Assembly (NCBI GenBank): GCA_030248225.1 | Contig: JASANE010028697.1 | Span: 1-64,000 of the forward strand | Reading direction: 5' to 3' | From: Trileptium ribeirensis | Taxonomy: Eukaryota > Nematoda > Enoplea > Enoplida > Thoracostomopsidae | DNA length: 64,000 bases | Part shown: positions 1 through 11,119 of the stretch, in pieces | How positions within the stretch are numbered: position 1 is the stretch's first letter | Layout: each line of letters starts with the position of its first letter | Program-made: the position numbers and the translations under genes | The notes under the pieces: generated by a model | The model's database searches: none | The model's input: only the letters and a program-made list of their open reading frames with translations | Told to the model about the DNA's origin: nothing

Positions 1-114
1 GAACAGGAAAAAATACCCGAAAAGCGATGCAATTGTAGCAACAACAAAAAGAAAGACAACTGCAATTTATAAATTCAGAATTATTGAATTATAAATTAAA
101 ATAACACTATTGCA

Positions 115-600
115 ATGTCTAATGGATCGCGCTTATCACAAATGGTGGATGGTGCTGAAAAACCGCGGTGTGGTGAACCAACTTGTGCCTTGCCTGTGAA
201 TGAAATTGATTCTCAAATAAATTGTGCAAAATGTCAACTGGTCTACCACAAGAAGTGTTCGAAGGTTAGTAATGCTGTTTTATCTGATGCTGGCAAACCA
301 GGCAGCGGTCTTCGCTGGTTTTGCTTCTCATGTCGAGCGGCTATCGATGAGGACCTTGCAACACTTGTCACTCTTGAGGGCAGGCTGGCCAAGTTCGAAG
401 CTGGTCAAGAAAAGTTAGAACAAATGGTATTGGGGCTTGCTAAAAAAATAGACGCCGTTTCGCAAGGGGTCACCCCTATAAATCCTACTGCAAATGCCAT
501 TCCTGTGGAAAACGTAAACCCTACCAGCGAGAGTATCAGTAAGCCAATCCATGAAGATGTGATGGCCTCGCGAATTCTTGCTGAGATAGACGACAGAGAT
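115..600 (+). pseudogene. ORF1 5' part of the CR1-like element: PHD finger and coiled coil
   Basis: This first 162 codons of ORF1 starts at the ATG at 115. Residues about 18-75 form a PHD-type C4HC3 zinc finger: a C-x4-C pair near RCGEPTC, CAKC, the VYH histidine with KKC, and CFSC. A heptad-like leucine-rich stretch follows (LATLVTLEGRLAKFE and onward), likely a coiled coil for multimerisation. ORF1 proteins of this group bind element RNA and help form the RNP. At base 600 an antisense element interrupts the frame; the reading then runs 33 nt into the insert to a TGA at 631-633. Removing the insert and one GAGAT copy would let the frame run directly into 2429, so the break is the insertion itself. 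Confidence 0.8.
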
Positions 601-2423
601 AAAACGCACCTGGTTGGGGCCACACCAGTTTGATCTTTACTGGCGTTCGCCCCTTGAGTCCATGGATTGCCGCGGACAGTAAATTATCATCGTATCGTAC
701 TGCATGAAAAAATAATCACAAACAGCAAAATATCATTGTCTTGTGAGAGTGCCAGAGGCATGAAGTCGACTTTTGAAGACATCCACGGTCGACGCTGATA
801 CAATAGACCCGTCCAACTTGTTCCATGGATTGATCACCCTGTACGCGAAAGCGTTTCTGCGAATATTTGACTTAGGCTGTTCAGATAATTGTAACTTGAG
901 TAAGTGACCACGTAACCCCGCGTCGCCGGCGAAAGTAAACATCTTTTCTATAGGAAAGTCTATTAAATTGTGCACGATCTTGTATAGAAGAATCAAATCT
1001 GCACGAAACCGCCGTATCTCTAAGCTTTGTATACCGAGTTCACTGAGGCGATCATCATAATTTATATCCTCAAGACCCCAAAGCATTTTCGAAGCACGTC
1101 TTTGCACAGCCTCGATCAGTCGGATATCTCTTTTCAAATGGGGCCGCCAAACACTAGAACAATACTCCAATCGCGAGCGTACCAAGGCATAGTATAAGGC
1201 TAGGAAAGCACGAAGTGTCAAACTATGAAATGTACGGCGAATAAAAGCTAACATCTGTTCAGATTTACCAACAATATGAAGACAATGAGTAGCACTTTTC
1301 AAATCACCCGTTATTATAACACCAAGATCGTTAACGCCTTCTGTGGAGCAGTTGGGAATGATAAATTGCTTGCAAGAGTATGCATGCGGGCCTAGGCTTC
1401 CAAAGTGAATATATTTAAACTTGAATATATTAAACTTCTGTCACACTTAGTACACCAGTCAACAACTGCATCGAGATTCTGTTGTAAATCAGCTCGGTCA
1501 ATATGTTCTAAACCTTTTCTGATTCGGCGAATAATTTTTGTATCATCGGCAAACTTGAGCACTAAACTGGATAGAACAGAGTCAAGCGTATCGATGTAGA
1601 ATAGAAACAATGTAGGACCCAGTACACTGCCCTGAGGCACACCGCTCGTAACGGGAACGTTGCTTGACTTTGTCCCATGCACTGCTACGCACTGTTCTCT
1701 GTTAATCAAGAAGGATTCGAACCAGCTTAGTAGATTTCCACCAATACCTAAAGAAGATAGTATCATGAGCAAACGACGATGTGGCACTTTGTCGAACGCC
1801 TTCCGGAAATCAAGGTAAATAACGTCGACACTGTCTCCTTGATCCACAACTTTGGATACAAAATCAGTAAAGATGATTAATTGTTGGTCCGTTGACTTTT
1901 TCGAAAGAAATCCGTATTGGCGTGAACAAAGCAGAGAGTTATTGACTACGCGCCACACCACTACCCGTTGGATCAATCGTTCTAAAATTTTGCACACGGC
2001 TGACGTCAAGCTTATAGGTCTATAGTTGTTTGGAACGTCTCTAGCCCCCGATTTGTGTAGGGGAACAACCAAAGCTGATTTCCAATCTTGGGGTATAACA
2101 CCGTCCTGCGAAGTTTTGTTAAATAACATTGTGAATGGTGCTGCGAGATTGTGTGAACAAGTCATAATAAAATTATTCGTAATGCCATCAGGCCCAGGAG
2201 ACGCACCACGCTTCAGAGCATGTATTACATTAACCACCTCATCCTGATCGATCATAATGTTGCTAAGTCGATTTTCACAAACCATGCTATAGTGAGGAAA
2301 GTTCACAAAATGTTCATCAGTGAAGACTGAAACAAAAAACTGTTAAGTTCATCGACAATTAGGCTAAGATCATTTGTTATCGACCCATCTCGACATTTCA
2401 TAGTGGTAATTTGCGATCTCACT
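601..2423 (-). mobile_element. 5'-truncated CR1-like element inserted antisense into ORF1
   Basis: The insert is bounded by the 5-bp duplication GAGAT at 596-600 and 2424-2428. Read on the minus strand it starts mid-ORF2, upstream of the RT domain, and ends in a short 3' UTR next to base 601. 5' truncation with a short target duplication is what target-primed reverse transcription produces. Its RT resembles that of the host element but is not identical, so it is a relative rather than the same copy. Frameshifts show it is no longer active. Confidence 0.8.
733..2400 (-). pseudogene. Reverse transcriptase (ORF2 C-terminal half) of the inserted CR1-like element
   Basis: The minus-strand reading 2306-1392 holds RT blocks in order: SPGPDGI, YRPISLTSAVCKILERL, RQYGFLSKKSTDQQL, VIYLDFRKAFDKVPH (first catalytic Asp), [17 protein letters not shown] and KFADD (catalytic FADD). 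A frameshift separates this from 1302-733, which gives the thumb and C-terminal region (ALVRSRLEYCSSVW, LGIQSLEIRRFRADLILLYK, FKSRLHASGTL) and a TGA-TAG-free stop near 733. Further upstream, around 2335, a one-base shift separates a short conserved stretch (VDELNSFF). The enzyme would copy element RNA at a nicked target. The endonuclease domain is missing because of 5' truncation. Confidence 0.85.
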
Positions 2424-2428
2424 GAGAT

Positions 2429-2824
2429 CGTCGCAAAGTAAATGTCATTATTCCAAATGTGATTGAATCAACTAGTGATATAGCCCAGGAGCGTAAACAG
2501 CATGACATGGATAAAATAATGTCAATTTTTAATTTTTGTAAGGTTAACATTGCAGTTGAAAATGTGGTAAATGTTTTTCGCTTGGGTGCCAAAGGCGAGA
2601 ATCCTCGTCTTTCGAAGGTTGTGCTCAAATCCGTTGATGATCGTAATGCTGCTTTGGCTGGTGGTGTGTGTCTACGTAATTTGCCAAATGGTCACGAGTT
2701 TAGAGGGATTTACATTAATCCTGATCGAACTCCAGCGGAAGTAGCTGCGTTTAATAAGGTTCGTAAACAAAGAGCAAATAAGCGAAAACCCCAAGGGGCG
2801 GGGGACGACAGTGCACCGAATTAA
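2429..2824 (+). pseudogene. ORF1 3' part of the CR1-like element
   Basis: This resumes ORF1 after the insertion, in the frame RRKVNVIIPNV and onward. Once the insert is ignored the join reads EIDDRD followed by RRKVNV, typical of the post-coiled-coil start of the RRM-like domain in non-LTR ORF1 proteins. The sequence ends with a basic stretch (KVRKQRANKRKPQ) and a TAA at 2822-2824, 12 nt before the ORF2 start. The basic tail fits nucleic-acid binding. The segment has no internal stop. Confidence 0.75.
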
Positions 2825-2835
2825 AAGATTCAATA

Positions 2836-5759
2836 TTGACTCCAATAGATAATAGCAACACCTCCTTTGTAAATATAAATGTACATAAACACTGTACCGT
2901 AATTAACAATAGTCTTTCTTGTTTTTCAAATGTTTCTGTAAATAATTCTTTTTCTAAAACTTTGGTTAACGACACTAGTCTTATTGGTTTCAAAGTTGTG
3001 TTGATAAATGCTCGTTCAATCATGAACAAACTCCGTGAACTAGAATTATTTGTTGTAATGAATAATTATAATATTGTTTGCATAACGGAGAGATGGACCT
3101 CTCGCTTAATCGATGACAGTGAACTAAAAATTGAGGGTTTTACTTTATTTTGTCAAGACCGTCCTGATAGGCGCGGTGGGGGAGCCATCATTCTTGTAAG
3201 AGCCGAACTCGGTGCGATAAACAGTGCAAACATGTGTGAAATTACTTTTGAAGATATGGCTTGTTGTGAGTTATCTGCTCCAGTTGGAAAAATGCTAATG
3301 TGCTGTATGCATCGCTCTCCTTCATCCTCGGCAAGTAACGATTTGTGTCTTAGGAACTGGCTTAATAAAATTGCAAGTTGTTATAGCTACAAGTGTATTT
3401 GTATTTGTGGTGATTTTAATATGCCCACAATAGACTGGCTTAACTTCACTTGGTCCTGCGCGGATGACCTTTTTATGGACAGCGTGATTTCTGCGGGTTT
3501 GTCGCAACATGTTTTAGTGAATACTCGTGGTTCAAACATTCTTGACTTGGTCTTTTGTAGTGATTCTGATGCGATAGATGGTGTCACAACATTAGCCCCG
3601 CTAAAAACTTCAGATCATTTATGCGTTGAGTTCACCTTGCGTAACACCCGCACAAACATAGCGTCAACCCCTGCCAACCGACCCGGATTGGAATGGAACC
3701 GAGCACCATGGAGAGAGATAAATACATTCATTGCATCGCGTCAGATTGTTACAACAGCCAGTAGTGCAGACATTTTGTGGGATCGTATGTTTGTTGTGCT
3801 GCAGTGTGGTATTGCAAGATTTGTAAAACGTAAGAGTGGTCATCGACGCCGCAAACCTGTTTGGGCAGATTCAACATGTTGGTCTGCAATGCGAAGTCGG
3901 CAGGATGCGTTCCGTCGCTATAAACGCACCAATACTGCTCAAGCGTGGCAAAACTATTTAGACAAATCGCGTATAGCTACTATGAACATTGAGGAGTCCA
4001 TTAAGAGGTATGAGCAAAAACTAGTGGAGAACATAGACAATGATCGGAAATCTTTTTTAAAATATGCACAGAAAAAGCAGACTTTTCGCCCGAAAGTTGG
4101 CCCAATGAAGAGAATTGATGGTTTGCTAAGTGAATCAGCTCAAGAAGACTGTAAACTTTTCAACGACTTTTTCGCTTCCGTATTTATCACTGATATATTT
4201 TTGCAGGGAGATGTTTCTAAAACAAATCATCGCCTTGAGTCACTTGAATTTACTACCGATAACATTCTAGAAACACTCAGTAAGCTAAAGCTTGATGCGT
4301 CTCCGGAAATAGATTATATTTCGAACAGATTTTTGTACGAGACGCGTCATGTAATTGCAAGCAACCTCACGACGCTTTTCAATGTATCGATGGAAACTTG
4401 CGTTTTTCCATGCGCATGGAAGGATGCGAAGGTTATCCCTATTTACAAAGGAATGGGTGAGAAGTCTTCTTGTGGTAACTACAGACCAATCAGCTTATCA
4501 GCTGTTAGTAAAGTTCTAGAGCGACTTGTACGTGACAAACTTGTGCATTACATGGAAAGTAAAAAGTTAATCTATTCGTCGCAGCATGGCTTTCGTGCTA
4601 AGAGATCTATAACAACTCAACCACTTGAGTATCTTAACTTTGCTACGAAGTGTCTTGATGACAGTGACTGGATGGATGTTTTATATGCAGACTTCAGAAA
4701 AGCGTTTGATAGTGTGAATCATGAGGCGCTTTTGGCCAAGCTGGAAGTTATGGTATTTGCGGAAGATTGCTATTATGGTTCCGTAGTTATCTACAAGGCC
4801 GTCGCCAATACGTTAGCTTAAATGGTGTCGAGTCTTCGTGGCGTCCAGTAACGAGCGAAGTGCCTCAGGGCTCCGTACTGGGCCCTATTTTATTCTTAAT
4901 TTTTGTCAACGATGTGGATGAATATGTCTCGGGCTCGGTTTAAAAATCTGCAGACGACCTGCGAATTGCTCGCCGTATTAATCGTACGCTTCCTGATTGG
5001 GATTTTGACTCTGTACAGCTAAACAGCATGGGATTAACCGAGTTTTGTACGGCCTGGTGCCTAGGAGTGAATGAAAATAAATGCCACATTATGCATTGTG
5101 GCACTGATAATCCTAGAGCAGCTTATTCGATCATGAATAACTGTCTTAGTATCACGAAAGAAGAGAAGGACTTAGGAGTCGTTGTTTGTGATAGTATGAA
5201 ATTTTCGAAGCACTGTGCTTTAATATCAGCCCGTGCACTACGAGTCATCCACCTATTGCGACAAACCATCCAAAACTGGAATAAAAAAGTCTGGCTAAAT
5301 TTGTATCGTGCACTTATCCGGCCACATGTTGAATATGCGGTGAATGCTTGGAATCCGTACTTAGTAAGAGATATTGCGGCAATTGAACGCGTACAACGTC
5401 ATGCCACAAAATTGCTACCATCTATCCGTCATATGAGCTACGCTGATCGGCTACGATTTCTTGGTCTTCAAACTTTGGAATCACGTCGAATTCGCAGTGA
5501 CATGATCCTAATTTTCAAAATGTTCCGAGGCGATGTCGATCTTCAAATCGAACAGTTTTTTATCAAAGGCGTGGAACATGCTCGAGGGCACAACTTCAAG
5601 TTACAAATTATCGACACACGACGACTTGAGCTGCGGCGAAACTTTTTCTCGTACCGATCAGTTCGGCCCTGGAATAGCCTCCCATATGATGTAGTTAACG
5701 CACCATCGCTGTCATCGTTCAAGGCGAGACTCCATGCCTCCGATGTGCTCCCATTGTAA
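2836..5759 (+). pseudogene. ORF2 endonuclease-reverse transcriptase, disrupted
   Basis: The N-terminal half is an APE-type endonuclease: LINARSIMNK, CITERWTS (normally TE-W), DRRGGGAIIL, CGDFNMPTIDW, ILDLVFCSD and the terminal TSDH. A basic linker leads to RT blocks YRPISLSAVSKVLERL, SQHGFRAKRSI and LYADFRKAFDSVNH. A frameshift near 4755 moves the reading to another frame, which contains [14 protein letters not shown]. There a TAA near 4940 is followed by SADD in place of FADD. From 5028 the frame is open again through ALIRPHVEYAVNAWNP to FKARLHASDVLPL and the TAA. One shift, one nonsense codon and a changed catalytic-loop residue make it inactive. ORF1 and ORF2 are 11 nt apart. Confidence 0.88.
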
Positions 5760-5787
5760 TATTGTTATTGTATTTTCATATCATCAT

Positions 5788-5914
5788 GCCTCGTTTCAAC
5801 GAGGCTTAAACGCCCTTCTGAACGGACAGAAACCGAATGTACAACGTCGACATTTCTATCAACCAACAACTGCAAATGTCTGTCCGTTGGAGGACGAAGG
5901 TGAATAAGGTGAAT
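5788..5914 (+). other. 3' end signals of the CR1-like element: palindrome and 9-bp repeats
   Basis: GCCTCGTT-TC-AACGAGGC at 5788-5805 is a perfect 8-bp stem with a 2-nt centre just after ORF2. AAGGTGAAT occurs twice in tandem at 5897-5914. In CR1/L2 elements the 3' UTR carries a stem recognised by the RT, and the element ends in a short tandem repeat. That these two signals do the same here is inference. Confidence 0.6.
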
Positions 5915-6389
5915 AAAGAAACACGCTAATCTCAACAAAAAACTCCAACAAATATACCAAAGTTTCGATCAAGATGAACCAGAAATTCTATTGGCGCAAC
6001 CAACAAAAGAATCGCAAAGTACCGACGAAGATGAAGGAATCGTAGTACAGCGAGACGGCAAAAGACAACGAAAGCAATTTCGAACAACGAAACAACACCA
6101 GAACGATCAATGACCTAAAACCATAGTAACAGGCAAAGAATACTGCGACCCTTTTAATTTGGGTCAGAATATTTGGTGCCGAACAACGATAAAGAATCGG
6201 AGCAAGTGCAACCTGCAACCAATAACAGTCACGCTCAACGGTCAACAAACAATCGGTGTAGCACGGAGTACAGTCGAGTTTCAACAAGTACAAGAATAAC
6301 AACAGCCGAATATGAGCAATAGAGAACGGATTAGTACAAATCAGATGCGATCTAACGATAACCGATATCAATGCGACACAACCCATGAA

Positions 6390-6890
6390 CAATTCGGTGC
6401 AAAACGCGAGCGATTTGATGTAAATAACGATCAAACAGGTGCAAACAACAATCGATTCGGTGCAATACAAATACGATTCAGTGTAAACCGAGATCAATGT
6501 GACGCAAATAATTGCGATTCGGCGCAAATAATAATCGATTCGGAGCAAATCAAAACGAAATTGGTGCAAATCAAATACGATTCGATATAAACCGACACCA
6601 ATTTAACGAAAACCGAGACCATTTCAGTGCAAGCGGAAACCAACTCGACACAAATCAAAACGAACTTCATACAAACGCGATTCAACGTAAACCGAGATCA
6701 ATGAAACGTAAATTATGACCAATTCGGTGGAAGTAACGAACGTATTGATGTGAATCGAATACAATATATATATATATACAACGTAAATAGAGACCAACTC
6801 GATACGAATCAGATTCAATTCGGTGCAAATAAAGACCGTTTCGGTGCAAACCAAGTGCAACGAGATGCAAACCGAGACCGATTCGATGCG
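6390..6890 (+). repeat. 21-bp tandem repeat encoding a degenerate FGANxxx heptad
   Basis: About 24 imperfect 21-bp units encode peptides such as QFGAKRE, RFDVNND, QTGANNN, RFGAIQI and RFSVNRD, so F-G-A-N recurs every seven residues. The pattern shifts frame at least twice (near 6515 and 6720), showing decay by indels. An AT microsatellite interrupts it at 6764-6777. The region lies upstream of gag and would form an Asn/Gln-rich low-complexity protein segment. I do not know of a function for it. Confidence 0.7.
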
Positions 6891-7499
6891 AGAAAGACCA
6901 AAGCGAGGCATTTTGAACGGTGTCAACAAGCGATAACCCATTTCAAACGACGAATGTATGGAGCCAATCACAAACCTCGAATGTGACAACCATTGGTGAC
7001 GCGTTCCAAATCACGAGCTTATCGAACCAACACAAACCCGGTACATGACAACGAATTACGGTAAAATTCAAACAGCGAACGCGTGCAACCAAATACAAAA
7101 ACCTTACGTAACAACGAATGACGGCGCGTTTCAAACGACGAGTACATGGAATCAGGCGTAAAGTATAGCAAGCAATACAAAACGGTGTATGTGGACAATA
7201 CCAGCGGCTCCCCATTGCAATCAGATTCCTTTTATTGCAAGCAATTAGCTGATCAATCCAGGGGTGCCACTAGCAACAGCAGCACCATATACGTATCAAG
7301 TCTACGTACCACAACAACCAATGACGACAACAAGCCAAACGGATAACGAAAGCCAACAAAATAACGACCTGAGGACGCAGAACCAACATATGATCAAATT
7401 GGTGATCAAGGTGGCGACTAAAGAAACGCCGGACGTGACGAACACAACGCTACAATCAAGCGGCCAAGCGATTATGGTCAAGATGGAGAACGAAGTTCG

Positions 7500-7946
7500 A
7501 AATCTACAACCGAAGGCGATACAAGTTTCGAGAAATTTCGGAAAGAACTCGAAAAAGCTCTGGCCCAAGACGGAATTGACGAGCAAGAGAAACATCGAGT
7601 CCTGAAAGCAAAGATGTGCGGAAAAGTGGAGGAATACTTGAACGTCTTGACGCTCGAGAAAGGCAACTACGGTGAATTGATCAATAAATTCAAATAAAGA
7701 CTTGGCCTACCAAAGACGGTGACTAATCGTATGAATACGCTGCAAAGTCTACGGCAATCTGGAACGGTCAAAGACTACGTAGATGGTCTACGGGTGTACG
7801 CAGCACGACACTTAACCGGGAAAACCAAACCCGAATCAATTGTCGAAGAAGTCTTCAAGTCCTCGTTGATCACAGGGTTAAAGAACGAAACCCGAAATCG
7901 GTTGTGCGTGACCTTGAACCGAAAGAAGGAACCTTGGCAACGTTGA
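7500..7946 (+). pseudogene. Ty3/gypsy gag-like capsid fragment
   Basis: One frame reads FRKELEKALAQDGIDEQ, then VEEYLNVLTLEKGNYGELI, a single TAA at about 7696, then RLGLPKTVTNRMNTLQSLR, TVKDYVDGLRVYA and SLITGLKNETRNRL. This matches the Retrotrans_gag pattern: a helical capsid region with a conserved lysine-rich recruitment segment and a final LK-E-R-L helix. The stop sits where a Gln codon would be expected. The reading stops before any CCHC knuckle or protease. Capsid would package element RNA. Confidence 0.65.
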
Positions 7947-8058
7947 CGGAGAAAGCCGAAGCGATGTAAAATTTAGATCAGCAAATGAATCAAGGACTGC
8001 AAAGTACGAGAGAACAACGTTCGAGATAACGATCACTCGAAAGTTCTTATGGTCTAGT

Positions 8059-9130
8059 ATGATACGCGATATCAGGCAATACATCGAAGAATACATCATC
8101 TACGCGCGATTCCGAGAAGATCCTAAACGGCGACATCCTCTGCTACCGTTCAAAGCCCTAGCTCCATTCCACATGTTAGGCATCGATATCATTGAAGCTT
8201 TGGCACAATCTAAGAACAAGTACATCATATGCTTCACAAATTACTTCACGAAATGGCCCGACGTCTTTGCAGTCTCTAACCAAACAGCGAATACAATCAC
8301 CAATTTGTTCTAAGACAGAATGTTATGTTTACATGTAGTTCCCGAGTCGTGCTAACCGACCAAGGCGCAGTGTTTACCGCCAAAGCATTCATTAAATAAC
8401 TATTTTGATTGGAACCAATAAAGGTTACTCAACCCCATGCCACCATCCAGCAAATGAAATGGACGAGCGATGGAACCAAACTCTGAAAGCTATGTTTAAG
8501 CCTACAACGGGATTAGTATGGATGGGATGAGAATTCTTGGAATTTATGTGCTTTGCATATCGAACCTCCGTGTGCGCCTCAACTGGTCAGACCTCACTTC
8601 TCTTGCTACGTGGTCGTGAACCCGACTTAGCCAGTGAAAACTCCATCCATGGTTACCTTATGGCCACCACCGATATAGGATACGCAGTCCACCTGATCGA
8701 TTAGTTAACCACAGCATGGGAACAAGTTTGAAAACGTTTATTTCTAACCTAACATGGATATATCTAATACTTTGACCGACGCGTGAAAAAGCGAGCATTC
8801 AACAACGACGACTTGAACCCTAGAAAGGTCTTTGTAGCAGTATATACCACCCCGAGTTCGACCGAAGTCGAGTTCCCAAATATCCTGTTGGCTAAAGTCG
8901 GCGACGCAATACAACGACACAAATGGTACAGTTGCATAGAATTTAAGCATTTTGACTGCCAACCTAAGAATTGTGCATGCAAAAAGCAAAGCTCGGCCGC
9001 GTCCACAAAGAATTACGTCAAAGGATATCACTTGAAGATTACTTCTGCGGAAGATGTAAAATATCATGGAAGGAAGGCAATGAAACGGGCCTCGTTATCA
9101 AGTAAGTATAATGCGACCGATGTTTCTTAC
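8059..9130 (+). pseudogene. Ty3/gypsy integrase remnant
   Basis: The first ORF (8059-8313) has the end of the H2C2 zinc region (YIIYARFREDPKRRHP, with both cysteines replaced) and the first catalytic Asp in MLGIDIIEAL. After a stop at about 8311, the second Asp is in VLTDQGAVFTAKAF and the Glu in MDERWNQTLKAMF, followed by FAYRTSVCASTGQTS and LRGREPDL, all typical of Ty3 integrases. A later ORF (8783-9151) starts with a basic stretch (KKRAFNNDDLNPRKVF) where the C-terminal SH3-like tail should be. At least three stops and several frame changes make it non-functional. Confidence 0.75.
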
Positions 9131-9160
9131 GGCTCCACCCGGCATGTGTGATATTAGACG

Positions 9161-10612
9161 ACGATCCGCTCGAAGTTGTAGTGACCACTGTGTATTCGTT
9201 TGTACACCGCACGCGGGGTGGCCCATGATCATTTACGGAGCAAATAGAAAGAAACCGTGGAAATTGTGAATGAATGGTTAGCAACCAGGAATTCAACAAG
9301 GTGAAGCGTGAAACGATGCTTCATCACTGAAACGAGAGGTAAATTATTACACTCATTAGGTTCAACAACAGAGTACAGCTTCGGATCAAGACAACTCGTA
9401 TCCAAAATAGGTCACGTCCAACAACGTGGAGGGGACGAATGAGCTGTGAACCTATTCATGTCACCATAAATTTTCGCATTGAAGTCTTGGTCGATTCAGC
9501 TGGGTGGATAATGGAGGAAAGGTTTGTTAGCGTTTGCTCCCTTCGGGCGCAATAGCACTATCTTATTTCAGGATATTTCATTTCGGTGATCCTGGCAAAT
9601 AAAAAGAAATCAGGAATTATGCCGAACGAAAAAACAATAAAATATAAAATATAGGATTGGTTCGCTGGTTGGAATGAAAGAAAAATTGGTAGGAGCTATT
9701 TCGGCGCCGTGGGGATGGTAAGCGAATCGAAAGAAATAGATGGGAAGGAATGGGATCCTGAGGGACAAAGGTACGAGAAACTACGATATTGGTACAACCG
9801 TAAGACGCCAAATTTAATGATTTCGGTCATTGGCGTGCCGGGGTTCGCAATATAATAAGTCTCCAGCTAGCCTCTCAACATTTGCATCAATCCCATACTG
9901 GTACATCACATCCACATGGTAGCATCAGTGGTAGATGCTCGACCCACAACCCGGGGTCACCGAATCTAAGTAGTGGTTTACGCCCACAAACACCACAAAT
10001 CATTATTTTCAGCTCATTTTTAGTTCTTAAATCTATGGGAAACTTAGCTATCAACGAGTCCACCGTAGTTTGGGATTTTGAGTTTTTAAACTTCGCTTCG
10101 TTTTGTTTGTAATTTTGGATTTTGTTGTATTATTAAAAGATCATAATTATATATTATTGCTAGTTCGCATAATTTCGCGTTTTCTTTTAAATTTCTTTAG
10201 TTTTAGTTTGATAGGTGATATAGCGTGCTCAGACTACTTTTACAGCGTTTATGCTTACTGTTAGTTTTACTGTATAACAGATCATGCTAAGTTTTTGAGG
10301 GCACATTTCACATATTATTGCACTGGGCCTACCACGGTCCCTCGCATTGATAGTGTTGTACCGAATACGCGAAACATCTTGTGGGACTGTGGATAGTGTA
10401 ACGTTTGTTGAGACAGGAATGTTTGTGAGACACGGTTTCACGGTTTTCTATCCTAAGGGAATAACCGCTGGATGTGGTAACTTATACGCGGCGGTCCCTA
10501 TAACCGCCGTGACGAGTCGACCTCCAACAACAACAATGTGAGCCATTGGGCTCAAATAGTGAACAAACGAAATTCGCACTCGGAATTAGGCAGAAACCCA
10601 AACTGATTGCTT
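9161..10612. other. No gene seen; tail of the LTR element and unassigned intergenic DNA
   Basis: Only short, composition-driven reading frames occur here. The 3' LTR of the Ty3-like element would be expected in this interval, but I could not match any stretch to sequence upstream of 6170. A GGCTC-to-GAGCC-like symmetry was not found. Confidence 0.5.
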
Positions 10613-11119
10613 TTATCCGCGACTAAACTTAAGATGACCCCGCCAACCACCCTATATATTTTGTAATTTTGCACAAAAATTGTTTCGGAACGATTTTTGG
10701 TCAGTTGAAGTCTAAAACTGTTCGCAAATGCAGCGGTATATAACCATCTTGCCTTTGCGAAAATTCAAGTAAAACTATCCAAATTTTTGAGAACGAGAAT
10801 TTTTCGAATTTAAACTAGTTTTGTTCGCGAACAAATTTAATACAAAAGTGACGTCACGATCAAATCGACCCTATAGTTGAGCTCTCGGTGTGGGTGCGAT
10901 TTTCATTAGGGAACCTAATTTCTGCAAATTGAAAACGCCGAAATTCTGCTGGAACACAAGGTCTAGTTTCTGGCACTTCAATTTAATTTTGACAATTTTC
11001 GATTGGCGAAAAACCGAATGAAATTCATCCCTTTTTCCTTAATAAGGGTTTGCCATTCGATATCGGTTATTGCAAAATACGATGGCTGGTGGGGTCACCT
11101 TAAGTTTATTTTCGCATAA
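10613..11119. mobile_element. MITE with GCG-ACTAAACTTAA termini, copy 1
   Basis: The left end (TTATCCGCGACTAAACTTAA then GATGACCCCGCCAACC) is mirrored at the right end (GGTGGGGTCACCTTAAGTTT then ATTTTCGCATAA), giving inverted termini of about 37 bp with few mismatches. The inside is non-coding. A second element at 38083-38494 shares the outer GCG-ACTAAACTTAA end. A TTA/TAA-type target duplication is possible but not proven. The transposase family is unknown. Confidence 0.7.

Larger units (their letters stand above)
1..5914 (+). mobile_element. CR1-like non-LTR retrotransposon with PHD-finger ORF1, interrupted and inactive
   Basis: The order is a short leader, ORF1 (115-600 continuing at 2429-2824), ORF2 with endonuclease and reverse transcriptase (2836-5759), then a 3' tail with an 18-nt palindrome and two 9-bp repeats. 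PHD-finger ORF1 plus APE-type endonuclease plus RT is the known layout of CR1/L2-group elements. A second CR1-like element (601-2423, antisense) splits ORF1 and is flanked by a GAGAT duplication (596-600 and 2424-2428). The 5' end may lie before base 1. The 3' limit is taken at the last AAGGTGAAT repeat. ORF2 carries a frameshift and a stop, so this copy cannot move on its own. Superfamily is well supported; exact clade is inferred. Confidence 0.85.
6168..9160 (+). mobile_element. Decayed Ty3/gypsy LTR retrotransposon remnant, protease and RT deleted
   Basis: In order there is a heptad-repeat region (6390-6890), a gag-like domain (about 7500-7946) and an integrase core plus C-terminal tail (8059 to about 9130). 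No protease, RT or RNase H can be read between about 7980 and 8050, so an internal deletion joins gag to integrase. TTTGGTGCCGAA at about 6170 could be a primer-binding site because it begins with TGG after an AT-rich stretch; this is weak. I found no matching LTR pair. Many stops and frameshifts mark an old copy. Confidence 0.7.

Noticed and set aside
5988..6989. Minus-strand frames rich in ICTE and VSVY heptads as a membrane protein
   Set aside because: They are the reverse reading of the 21-bp repeat, which gives open frames on both strands.
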